DNA of 6,535 nucleotides from SZUA-584 sp964607965 (GTDB taxonomy: Bacteria > Bacillota > Clostridia > Christensenellales > SZUA-584). Each line of letters begins with the position of its first letter. Within the stretch, counting starts at the first letter, position 1. The stretch covers positions 1 through 6,535 of the forward strand of contig CAZSMH010000084.1 in assembly GCA_964607965.1 (NCBI GenBank). Direction: 5' to 3'. Shown one piece after another: positions 1-6,518 of the stretch. Below the pieces are notes generated by a model. The model made no database searches and had not been told where the DNA came from. It worked only from the letters and a program-made list of their open reading frames with translations. The position numbers were made by a program, and so were the translations under genes.

Positions 1-1
1 T

Positions 2-388
2 GCGGTAACAAATCTGATTACCGTGACCTTAAAGGATGTCGAAAAGGCGAGTGAAATAATCAAAACAGCATATGACGCCAAGGCAAATTATTTCAGAAAC
101 ATCGGGTTTGACATATTAGACAGAAAACAGGTCTATATAAATGCTCTTGAAACGGTAAACAGCAGGGCATTGGAAAAAGCGGAGATGCTGGCAGCCGATA
201 TGGGCAGAAACTTAGCGGGAGTTATCAGCATAAGCGAAGGAATCAGCGGTATTAGCACGCCGTATTATACTCAGTTTAGCAATTTCAACTATGATGCCGG
301 CACTTCGGCAGCGGATTATGACGGCAACATAACGGCAGGCGAAATCGAGATAACGGCAATTGTCCATATTGTGTACAGGCTTAATTAG
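2..388 (+). CDS. SIMPL-domain (DUF541) protein, C-terminal part only
   Basis: The reading frame is open at the left edge of the window, so only the last 128 residues are visible and the true start lies outside; the in-frame GTG at 23 is not a credible start. The visible part fits the second half of a SIMPL/DUF541 domain. A helix with 'DAKANYF' is followed by a strand 'IGFDILDR', then the typical alanine/lysine-rich helix 'ALETVNSRALEKAEMLA', then 'MGRNLAGVISISEG', and a closing beta strand 'EIEITAIVHIVYRL' at the very C-terminus. Members of this family are usually exported or periplasmic-side proteins of about 220-250 residues, but the signal peptide would be in the missing half and cannot be judged. 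The molecular function of the family is poorly defined, so no role is claimed. The stop is TAG at 386-388, and no terminator hairpin is evident before the next gene. Confidence 0.82.
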   Translation, partial: AVTNLITVTLKDVEKASEIIKTAYDAKANYFRNIGFDILDRKQVYINALETVNSRALEKAEMLAADMGRNLAGVISISEGISGISTPYYTQFSNFNYDAGTSAADYDGNITAGEIEITAIVHIVYRLN

Positions 389-412
389 CAAATAATTGAT
401 TGTGATGTCGGT

Positions 413-442
413 TTGTGATATTCTCATTGAAACATATATAAT
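413..442 (+). promoter_or_regulatory. Candidate upstream promoter of the GtrA-family gene
   Basis: An exact TATAAT lies at 437-442. The best -35 candidate is TTGTGA at 413-418 (4 of 6 consensus bases) with an 18-base spacer. Transcription would start near 449, giving a leader of about 25 bases before the ATG at 474. The -35 match is weaker than that of the downstream promoter at 427-455. The two overlap, so they may be alternatives or only one may be used. Confidence 0.4.
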
Positions 443-455
443 GCCAATATATAAT
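427..455 (+). promoter_or_regulatory. Vegetative-type promoter of the GtrA-family gene
   Basis: The -35 box TTGAAA at 427-432 (5 of 6 consensus bases) is separated by exactly 17 bases from a perfect -10 box TATAAT at 450-455. This is the best sigma-A-type promoter in the window. Its start site would fall near 462, directly on the ribosome binding site, so the leader would be only about 12 bases. The -10 box is the second copy of a 9-base element (ATATATAAT at 434-442 and 447-455). Confidence 0.55.
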
Positions 456-473
456 CCGAATGGAGAATCAAAT

Positions 474-1019
474 ATGGAAAACATAAAACTGACTCGCAAG
501 CAGAATATAATACAGTTTATTAAGTTCACGCTCTTTTCGGTGTCTGCCGGAATCATACAGATTGCCAGCTTTACATTGTTAAATGAGTTTATTGATTGGA
601 TGGCGGTAATCCCGGGCATGGCTTTTTGGCCCGAAACGTTCCAGAGCGCATACGGCCCCAGCTATTTTATAGCGCTTGTACTATCAGTGGTATATAACTT
701 TACAATCAACCGCAGATTTACGTTTAAATCCGCCGCCAATATTCCGGTTGCCATGCTTAAGGTATTCGGTTACTATTGCATATTCACGCCCTTATCAATT
801 TGGTGGGGCGATGTACTTACAATAAACGGCTGGAACGAGTACATAGTGCTTGCCGGAACGATGATAATAAACTTTGTAACGGAATTCTTGTTTACCCGTT
901 TTATCGTTTACAGGAACAGGATGTTCACTAATAAAGCCGGAAGAGCCGAGATGGAGAAGAGCAGCTGCCAAAGCAGTAATAGCCATCAAGAGGCTGATAT
1001 CAATACAGAGGTGCCATAA
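474..1019 (+). CDS. GtrA-family small membrane protein
   Basis: This 181-residue protein has four predicted membrane helices at roughly residues 13-40, 63-80, 92-112 and 122-145. The GtrA hallmarks are present: an N-terminal 'QFIKFTLFSVSAGIIQI' helix, 'VVYNFTINRRFTF' after helix 2, and a related 'MIINFVTEFLFTRFIVY' after helix 4. The GtrA family includes proteins thought to move or help flip undecaprenyl-phosphate-linked sugars for cell-surface glycosylation; the substrate here cannot be told and no glycosyltransferase gene is adjacent. I chose the ATG at 474 because GGAGA (462-466) sits 7 bases upstream and the family-like sequence begins there; the in-frame ATG at 396 would precede the promoter boxes. 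About 30 residues after the last helix form a hydrophilic tail rich in Ser, Glu and Gln that looks like an extension beyond the usual end. Two candidate promoters lie just upstream and a terminator hairpin just downstream, suggesting a single-gene transcript. Confidence 0.88.
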   Translation: MENIKLTRKQNIIQFIKFTLFSVSAGIIQIASFTLLNEFIDWMAVIPGMAFWPETFQSAYGPSYFIALVLSVVYNFTINRRFTFKSAANIPVAMLKVFGYYCIFTPLSIWWGDVLTINGWNEYIVLAGTMIINFVTEFLFTRFIVYRNRMFTNKAGRAEMEKSSCQSSNSHQEADINTEVP

Positions 1020-1077
1020 TCGGCAGATAAATACCCAGCTGCTGTTGTATCGGATAATACAATATTCAAAAGAATTT

Positions 1078-1103
1078 AAGCAGGGATAAGCACCCTGCTT
1101 TTT
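1078..1103 (+). terminator. Intrinsic terminator after the GtrA-family gene
   Basis: A perfect 8-base-pair stem, AAGCAGGG (1078-1085) with CCCTGCTT (1093-1100), encloses the 7-base loop ATAAGCA. The T run TTTTT spans 1099-1103, with the first two bases inside the stem. It lies 58 bases past the GtrA stop and before the lonB promoter, as expected for a terminator separating the two. The T tract is short, so read-through is possible. The opposite strand has only a weak T-rich tail. Confidence 0.7.
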
Positions 1104-1173
1104 AAACGCCTCCACGTAATCAATTTTAATCAACAACGCTCCAAGCAGAAGATAAACAGCCAAAAAGCAGCTT

Positions 1174-1203
1174 AGAATACAATTCTCTCAAAACCGTATA
1201 CTA
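1174..1203 (+). promoter_or_regulatory. Forespore sigma-G/F-like promoter of lonB
   Basis: AGAATA at 1174-1179 and TATACTA at 1197-1203 are separated by 17 bases. Compared with the Bacillus sigma-G consensus (TGAATA, 17-18 bases, CATACTA), this matches 5 of 6 and 6 of 7 positions. No good vegetative -35 box is found at the right distance from TATACT; the best is TTAGAA at 1172-1177 with a 19-base spacer. The GG at the upstream edge of sigma-F -10 elements is absent (CC at 1194-1195), which favours sigma-G over sigma-F by sequence. The predicted start near 1210 leaves a leader of about 17 bases. This assignment is an inference from consensus comparison. Confidence 0.5.
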
Positions 1204-1210
1204 AAGTAGC

Positions 1211-1217
1211 AAGGAGA
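1211..1217 (+). promoter_or_regulatory. Ribosome binding site of lonB
   Basis: AAGGAGA lies 9 bases before the ATG at 1227 and fixes that start. It would lie almost at the 5' end of a transcript made from the promoter at 1174-1203. Confidence 0.8.
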
Positions 1218-1226
1218 ATTGTACGC

Positions 1227-2864
1227 ATGACAGAGATGGTCGTTATGATACAGCTGGCCGTCAGCATAATAATCGGCATTTATTTTTTCAGCCAGCTTAA
1301 AACAAAAAGGATAACAAAGGTAAGCTTCGACGGCGAATCAAAAGCTCAGATGGAACACCTTCGCAAGCTCCGCGGTATATCGCTTAACATACCGTTATCG
1401 GAAAAGACGCGCCCGCAGAGCTTTGAAGAGATAATAGGGCAGAAAGAGGGAATTATGGCGCTGTCTGCTGCACTGTGCGGAGAAAACCCGCAGCACGTGC
1501 TGATATACGGCCCTCCCGGAGTCGGCAAAACATGCGCAGCCCGGCTGGTGCTTAGCAAGGCCAAAATGGGCGACTGCTCGCCATTCAGACGTGACGCTAA
1601 ATTTATTGAGATTGACGCTACATGCCTGCGATACGATGAGCGCAACATAGCCGACCCGCTTATAGGCTCGGTGCACGATCCTATATATCAGGGCGCGGGC
1701 GCATACGGAATAGCCGGGGTGCCGCAGCCAAAGGAAGGCGCGGTAACGCGGGCTCACGGCGGCATACTGTTCCTTGACGAGATAGGTGAACTGCACCCGT
1801 ACCATATAAATAAGCTGCTGAAAGTGCTCGAAGACAGGCGCGTATGTTTCGACAGTGCCTATTACAGCAAAGAAAACAAAAACATACCGCAGTATATTCA
1901 CGATATATTCTTAAAAGGCATGCCGGCAGATTTCCGGCTGGTAGGCGCCACCACAAAATCACCCCGGGAGATACCTTCTGCCATACGTTCGCGCTGCATG
2001 GAGATATATTTTCGTCCGCTGTATCCCGACGAAGTGATTACAATAGCAAAAAACGCGGCTGTTCGTGCCGGGTGCAGAATAAGCGCTCAGGCTGCCGAAC
2101 TGATAGGCGAATACGCCGCAAACGGACGGGACGCGGTAAACATTGTTTCCATGTCCGCAGGTGTTGCGCGTGAGAAAAGCGCGGAAGAAATAATACCGGA
2201 GCATGTTCTGTGGATAATCGAAACGGGAAAATACACAAAACGCCCGATGCTTCGCCTTGGCCCGTGCGGTATAGGATGCGTAAACGGGCTTGCGGTATAC
2301 GGCAGCAATATTGGCACAATAATAGAGATAGAGACCGTCGCGGTCAAGTCTGCCGCGGGCTATCTTACGGTAACAGGGCTTGTAGACGAAGAGGAAATGG
2401 GCTTTGAGAGCAGAAAATTCCGCAGAAAGAGTTCGGCGAAAAGTTCAGTTGAAAACGTGCTGACGGCTCTGCAGAAAAACTTTGGTATCAATCCTTCAGA
2501 ATACTATATACATATCAATATGCCGGGCAGTGCGCCTATTGACGGACCGTCCGCAGGTATGGCGATAGCTGTATCCGTATTTTCAGCAGTCGCCGGGCGC
2601 AGCGTAATGCAGGGCGTTGCAATGACCGGAGAGATATCTATAAACGGCAGCATAAGAGCGGTAGGCGGAGTTAAAGCCAAAGTGCTGGCGGCGCAGCGCG
2701 CAGGCGCATCGCTTGTTTTGGTTCCTGCAGAAAACATAGAAGATGCAAAAGGTTTAGAGGGAGTGCGTATTCTGGGCGTTCGCCATATAAGCGAAGTTGT
2801 AAGGACGGTATTTGCACAGCCGTCTTCTCATTCGGATGAAGTTTTAAGCGCTCAGGGAAGCTAA
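1227..2864 (+). CDS. lonB: ATP-dependent protease LonB (sporulation-type, membrane-anchored)
   Basis: This 545-residue AAA+ serine protease has the LonB layout and lacks the large N-terminal substrate domain of LonA. A single N-terminal hydrophobic segment (residues about 4-22) probably anchors it in the membrane. The ATPase module follows: Walker A GPPGVGKT at 95-102, Walker B LFLDE ending at Asp184-Glu185, a long insert with 'DSAYYS' typical of LonB, sensor-1 region 'VGATT' at 239-243, arginine-finger region 'AIRSRC' at 252-257, and sensor-2 'GRDAVN' around Arg301. The C-terminal Lon protease domain carries the Ser-Lys dyad: Ser442 in DGPSAG and Lys485 in GGVKAK, with the 43-residue spacing usual for Lon. 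Length agrees with Bacillus subtilis LonB (about 550). In Bacillus LonB is made in the forespore; the sigma-G/F-like promoter upstream is consistent with this. All catalytic residues are intact. The TAA stop overlaps the stop of the convergent phosphoesterase gene. Confidence 0.96.
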   Translation: MTEMVVMIQLAVSIIIGIYFFSQLKTKRITKVSFDGESKAQMEHLRKLRGISLNIPLSEKTRPQSFEEIIGQKEGIMALSAALCGENPQHVLIYGPPGVGKTCAARLVLSKAKMGDCSPFRRDAKFIEIDATCLRYDERNIADPLIGSVHDPIYQGAGAYGIAGVPQPKEGAVTRAHGGILFLDEIGELHPYHINKLLKVLEDRRVCFDSAYYSKENKNIPQYIHDIFLKGMPADFRLVGATTKSPREIPSAIRSRCMEIYFRPLYPDEVITIAKNAAVRAGCRISAQAAELIGEYAANGRDAVNIVSMSAGVAREKSAEEIIPEHVLWIIETGKYTKRPMLRLGPCGIGCVNGLAVYGSNIGTIIEIETVAVKSAAGYLTVTGLVDEEEMGFESRKFRRKSSAKSSVENVLTALQKNFGINPSEYYIHINMPGSAPIDGPSAGMAIAVSVFSAVAGRSVMQGVAMTGEISINGSIRAVGGVKAKVLAAQRAGASLVLVPAENIEDAKGLEGVRILGVRHISEVVRTVFAQPSSHSDEVLSAQGS

Positions 2865-3556
2865 GCAATACGCACCAGCGAAAAATTTGCCGCGTCGCAG
2901 GATACAAGGGAATAGCGAACGCCGCGGACGCTGCCGGAAAGCGCCCCTGAAATGCTTTCCGCATGAAGGTGCCCGTATACCACATGTTCTGTTGCATATT
3001 TTTCAAACATATCGGTGAAGCCCGTGGGCGAGCCGGAACTGTCCGACGGAGGATAATGCATCATGCCGATAAGCCTTGCGTCCGGGTTGTTTTTTTTAGC
3101 GCATCGCAGCGACATCTCAAGACGCGCAATCTCACGCAGATATACTTTTTCATCAGCTTCTGACTGATATTGACGATTACCCGGAAAAAGCCATCCTCTT
3201 GAGCCGGCTATGACAAATTCGCAGAAGTCTATGCAGTTGTTCTGTAAAGCGTAAGTATTATTAGACAGGAGTGTATTTACCTTGGATAACGAATCCCACC
3301 AGTAATCGTGATTGCCCTTTAGTATTACCTTTTTTCCGGGCATAGAGCATATTGCTTTTAAGTCCACCTGCGCCTGCTCAAGCCTCATTGCCCATGACAA
3401 GTCGCCTGGCAGCAGTACTATGTCCTGCTCCAACACAAGGCTGTTCCAGCTTTTTTGTATTTTATGCCAGTGTTTGTCCCAGTGCCTGCCGAAAATGTCC
3501 ATAGGTTTGTCGGAACAGCCGGAAAGGTGCAAATCTGATATAGCATATATTTTCAT
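2861..3556 (-). CDS. Calcineurin-like metallophosphoesterase
   Basis: This 231-residue protein has no signal peptide or membrane helix and is probably cytoplasmic. It has the full set of dinuclear-metal ligands of the calcineurin-like phosphoesterase fold: 'SDLHL' (Asp8, His10), 'LPGDLSW' (Asp52), 'GNHDYWW' (Asn82, His83, Asp84), 'MMHYPP' (His167) and 'YGHLH' (His196, His198). The tail 'YSLVSCDAANFSLVRI' resembles the end of the bacterial COG1768-type phosphohydrolases. The natural substrate of this group is not known to me, so only a general phosphoesterase role is supported. The start ATG at 3556 overlaps the engB stop as ATGA, pointing to translational coupling as the last visible gene of the lonA-engB operon. 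A possible AAAGG site lies about 10 bases upstream, inside engB. Its 3' end overlaps the lonB 3' end on the other strand. Confidence 0.92.
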   Translation of the reverse strand: MKIYAISDLHLSGCSDKPMDIFGRHWDKHWHKIQKSWNSLVLEQDIVLLPGDLSWAMRLEQAQVDLKAICSMPGKKVILKGNHDYWWDSLSKVNTLLSNNTYALQNNCIDFCEFVIAGSRGWLFPGNRQYQSEADEKVYLREIARLEMSLRCAKKNNPDARLIGMMHYPPSDSSGSPTGFTDMFEKYATEHVVYGHLHAESISGALSGSVRGVRYSLVSCDAANFSLVRIA

Positions 3557-4128
3557 AGCAACAGTGCCTTTTCGATCTCGTCAAGCAGCTCTTTTGCCCC
3601 GAACTTTTTAAAAGACGAAACTGCCACAATGGGATAATCAACGCCAAGAGATTTTATAAAGCCCGAAAGAGACGCATGCCTTTTGGTTTTAGCAATTTTG
3701 TCAGCTTTGGTAGCGGCTAAAATTACAGTCAAACCGAAATGAGACGCATAATTTATCATGAGCATGTCATTATCCGAAAGTGAATGCCGTATATCAACAA
3801 GAACAAGCAGTGCGCGCAGCCGCTTTGTGTTTGAAAGGTAAGACTCTATCATATACCCCCAGCTTTTTTGTTCTTCTTTGGAAGCCAAAGCGTACCCGTA
3901 CCCCGGCAAATCAACCAACAGAAAACTCTCATTCATAACAAAAAAATTAATGAGCCGCGTTTTACCGGGGGAAGAGCTTATCCGTGCAAGCTTCGAGCTG
4001 CCGGCAAGGTAGTTAATAAGAGAAGATTTGCCTACATTAGACTTTCCGCATACGGCTATCTCCGGCAGGCCTGTATCGGCGTATTCGTTTTTAATGCTTT
4101 TTAAGAAACGCGCGCTTTTTATCTGCAT
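3553..4128 (-). CDS. engB: Ribosome-biogenesis GTPase EngB (YsxC/YihA)
   Basis: This 191-residue TRAFAC-class GTPase matches the usual family length. Its GTP-binding motifs occur in order: G1 GKSNVGKS at 28-35, G2 in 'PGKTR' with Thr57, G3 DLPGYG at 73-78, G4 TKAD at 140-143, and a G5-like 'SSFK' at 171-174. The family acts in late assembly of the 50S ribosomal subunit in the cytoplasm and is essential in Bacillus subtilis. The ATG at 4128 follows the lonA stop by only 3 bases. An AAGGA site that lies inside the last lonA codons, 7 bases before the ATG, supports this start. The lonA-engB pairing is the same as lonA-ysxC in Bacillus, so orthology is supported by both sequence and neighbourhood. 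Its stop overlaps the next gene by 4 bases. Confidence 0.96.
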   Translation of the reverse strand: MQIKSARFLKSIKNEYADTGLPEIAVCGKSNVGKSSLINYLAGSSKLARISSSPGKTRLINFFVMNESFLLVDLPGYGYALASKEEQKSWGYMIESYLSNTKRLRALLVLVDIRHSLSDNDMLMINYASHFGLTVILAATKADKIAKTKRHASLSGFIKSLGVDYPIVAVSSFKKFGAKELLDEIEKALLL

Positions 4129-4131
4129 ATT

Positions 4132-6444
4132 CTATTCCTTGTTGACGGAAAGCTCTAAGGCTTCGCCAAGTTCCGAAACGAGATGAAAATGCAGATTTTT
4201 GCGCAAAGCTGCAGGCAGCGTTTTTAAATCCTTCTCGTTGCCTTTGGGTATGATTACTGTTCTTATATCCATTTTCAACGCCGCCAGCGCTTTTTCCTTT
4301 ATACCGCCCACAGGCAGAACACGGCCTGTTAAAGTAAGTTCGCCCGTCATTGCAATATCTCTTTTGACACTGCGCTCCGACAGCGCGGATATAAGGGCTG
4401 TGGCAATTGTTATGCCTGCGGACGGACCGTCTTTGGGGATCGCTCCTTCAGGCAGATGTATATGTATATCGGTTGTGTCTATAAATTCTTCGTTTATGCC
4501 GAGCAATGCGCTGCGCGAACGCACATAGCTTAAAGCCGCTTTTGCGGATTCCTGCATCACTTCTCCCAGCTTGCCCGTAAGCAGCAGCTTGCCTTTGCCG
4601 CGCATCTTTATGGCTTCAACAACAAGCGTCTGCCCGCCGGCCGCCGTCCATGCAAGACCGTTGACAACGCCAATGCGGTCTTCCAGTTCCGATTCAGCCT
4701 GGGTATAAACGGGAGGCCCTAAATAACGCGGGAGAGTGCTTTTGCGCACCACTATGCGCTTGCGTCCGGAGTCTGTCAGATCCACTACGCATTTGCGGAA
4801 TACCGTGGCTATTTTCCGTTCAAGCTCGCGCACTCCTGCTTCACGCGTGTATTTGCGTATAATTTCGACGAGCGCATTGCCTTCTATAACTGCCTCGTTC
4901 TCATTAAGACCGTGACTTTTCAGCTGTTTTTTGATAAGGTGGTTCTTCGCTATACCTATTTTCTCAAGCTCGGTATAGCTTGACAAATCGATTATTTCCA
5001 TTCTGTCAAAAAGCGGCGCGGGTATTCCGTCGTAGCTGTTTGCCGTTGTCAGGAACATAACATGCTCAAGGCTAAACGGCAAATCAAGATAATGGTCGCG
5101 GAAGCTGTTGTTTATTTCAGGGTCTAAAACTTCCAGCATAGCGGCCGCGGGGTCTCCCCGAAAATCGCTTGCCATTTTATCTATCTCGTCGAACAAAAAA
5201 ACCGGGTTCTGACTGCCAGCCTGTTTTATTGCTGATATAATGCGCCCCGGTATGGCGCCTATATAAGTGCGCCTGTGGCCGCGTATCTCCGCCTCGTCGC
5301 GCACGCCGCCAAGGGATGTGCGCACGAATTTGCGCCCAAGTGCTCGGGCAATAGAGCGCGCAACGGACGTTTTCCCTGTTCCTGGAGGGCCAACAAAACA
5401 CAGCACAGGTCCGCGAAGGTCGTTCTTGCGTGCCAGTACGGCAATATACTCTATTATACGGTCTTTTAGTTTATCAAGTCCGAAGTGGTCCTCGTCAAGT
5501 ATGGCGCGCGCATGCACAAGATTAAGGTTATCCTGCGTCATCACGTTCCAAGGCAAGTCTAGTATCCATTCCACATATGAGCGGATTACTCCAAGCTCAG
5601 GGGACCCGAGAGAGAGCTTTTCCATCCGTGCGATCTCTTTGCGCGTTTTTTCGCGTATCTCATCGCTTATATCAAGCGCTTCAAGACGGCGGAGCAGCTC
5701 TTGCGATTCGGACTGTATGCTTCCCGCCTCTCCAAGTTCGCTCTGTATTGCGCGCATTTGTTCGCGAAGCACATATTCCTTTTGAGATTTATCTATCTGC
5801 TTTCTTACTTTGTTTCTTATTTCGTTTTCTATTTGTGTTATCTCAAGCTCTTCGGTTAAAACCTGCACAAGCAGTTCAAGGCGCTTTACCACATCGGTAC
5901 ACTCCAGTATCTGCTGTTTGTCTTCAAGCTTGAAGAAAACGCCGGAGGCGATAACATCGGCCATCTGCCCCAAATCATCCACGCTGTTTACTGAGGCAAA
6001 AATTTCAGAGGAAACTTTTGTGCTTAAATTTACCAGCTTTTCAAAAAGCCCCAGCACCATGCGTTTTAAAGCCTGCAGCTTTGCACCGTCTTCATCAGCG
6101 GTTTCGCTTTCAAGACGCTCGGTTTCTACCTCCAGATACTTATCTGTCTGTGTAAAAGCGCGTATACGTGCGCGGTACATACCGGAAACGAGAACTCGTA
6201 TTATATCCCCGGGAAGCTTTAATATCTGTTTTACCTTTGATACGGTGCCCACCGCGTATATGTCATCTTCACCCGGATCGTGATTGTCTTTATCTTTCTG
6301 GGCGGAAAGAAAAATGATCTGGTCGTTTTCCATGGCCATCTCCAGCGCGGCGATAGACTTATTGCGGCCAACCTCAAAATGAAGAGCCATAAAAGGAAAG
6401 ACTATTACGTCGCGCAAAGCGACCATCGGCATTTTGCTTACCAT
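4132..6444 (-). CDS. lon: ATP-dependent protease LonA
   Basis: This 770-residue protein has the complete LonA architecture (Bacillus LonA is about 774). It is the cytosolic AAA+ protease for misfolded and regulatory proteins. The N-terminal LON substrate domain begins 'MVALRDVIVFPFM' and runs to about residue 190, followed by a charged, probably coiled-coil helical linker at about 195-280. The ATPase has Walker A GPPGTGKT at 352-359, Walker B 'VFLFDE' with Asp419-Glu420, sensor-1 Asn469 in 'TTAN', arginine finger Arg481 in 'FDRME', and sensor-2 near Arg539. The protease domain has the Ser675-Lys718 dyad (DGPSAG and GGIKEK). The ATG at 6444 is chosen because GGAGG (6450-6454) sits 5 bases upstream and the domain starts there. 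Upstream in-frame starts at 6528 and 6498 would put the promoter's -10 box inside the coding region. It is the first gene of a lonA-engB-phosphoesterase operon. No CIRCE or CtsR operator is visible near the promoter. Confidence 0.96.
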   Translation of the reverse strand: MVSKMPMVALRDVIVFPFMALHFEVGRNKSIAALEMAMENDQIIFLSAQKDKDNHDPGEDDIYAVGTVSKVKQILKLPGDIIRVLVSGMYRARIRAFTQTDKYLEVETERLESETADEDGAKLQALKRMVLGLFEKLVNLSTKVSSEIFASVNSVDDLGQMADVIASGVFFKLEDKQQILECTDVVKRLELLVQVLTEELEITQIENEIRNKVRKQIDKSQKEYVLREQMRAIQSELGEAGSIQSESQELLRRLEALDISDEIREKTRKEIARMEKLSLGSPELGVIRSYVEWILDLPWNVMTQDNLNLVHARAILDEDHFGLDKLKDRIIEYIAVLARKNDLRGPVLCFVGPPGTGKTSVARSIARALGRKFVRTSLGGVRDEAEIRGHRRTYIGAIPGRIISAIKQAGSQNPVFLFDEIDKMASDFRGDPAAAMLEVLDPEINNSFRDHYLDLPFSLEHVMFLTTANSYDGIPAPLFDRMEIIDLSSYTELEKIGIAKNHLIKKQLKSHGLNENEAVIEGNALVEIIRKYTREAGVRELERKIATVFRKCVVDLTDSGRKRIVVRKSTLPRYLGPPVYTQAESELEDRIGVVNGLAWTAAGGQTLVVEAIKMRGKGKLLLTGKLGEVMQESAKAALSYVRSRSALLGINEEFIDTTDIHIHLPEGAIPKDGPSAGITIATALISALSERSVKRDIAMTGELTLTGRVLPVGGIKEKALAALKMDIRTVIIPKGNEKDLKTLPAALRKNLHFHLVSELGEALELSVNKE

Positions 6445-6449
6445 ATCCG

Positions 6450-6456
6450 CCTCCCC
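6450..6456 (-). promoter_or_regulatory. Ribosome binding site deciding the lonA start
   Basis: On the minus strand the sequence GGGGAGG precedes the ATG at 6444 by 5 bases. It supports that start over two longer in-frame alternatives, neither of which shows a comparable site. Confidence 0.8.
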
Positions 6457-6489
6457 GTAAAGATTTATACGAATGGTTTTTGCTGGAGT

Positions 6490-6518
6490 ATTATACATGA
6501 AAAACACTGCGCCTGCAA
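6490..6518 (-). promoter_or_regulatory. Promoter of the lonA-engB operon
   Basis: On the minus strand a perfect TATAAT (6495 down to 6490) lies 17 bases downstream of a weak -35 box, TTGCAG (6518 down to 6513, 3 of 6 consensus bases). Transcription would begin near 6483, giving a leader of about 39 bases before the ATG at 6444. The -35 region overlaps two copies of CCTGCA (plus strand, 6512-6517 and 6519-6524) spaced 7 bases apart, which could be an operator or chance. Confidence 0.55.

Noticed and set aside
389..412. Possible terminator after the SIMPL-domain gene.
   Set aside because: No stem plus T run is present. How that transcript ends cannot be told from the sequence.
795..1163. Minus-strand 122-residue open frame with a hydrophobic start, antisense to the GtrA gene and crossing the intergenic region.
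   Set aside because: It starts with TTG without a ribosome binding site, reads through the terminator hairpin, and most of it is antisense to a clearly recognisable gene. It looks like a shadow frame.
1104..1170. Remainder of the gap between the terminator and the lonB promoter, checked for a small gene or RNA.
   Set aside because: No stable hairpin, open frame with a ribosome binding site or recognisable motif was seen.
1395..1901. Long minus-strand frames opposite lonB.
   Set aside because: They overlap the intact AAA+ motifs of LonB, have no ribosome binding sites and resemble no family.
2935..2961. Inverted repeat CGGAAAGC/GCTTTCCG with an 11-base loop, considered as a terminator for lonB.
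   Set aside because: There is no T run after it on either strand, and it lies inside the phosphoesterase coding region, so it is better explained as coding sequence.
5267..5785. Plus-strand 172-residue frame, rich in Ser and Arg, opposite lonA.
   Set aside because: It is the reverse-strand shadow of the LonA ATPase region. Its biased composition comes from reading LonA codons backwards.
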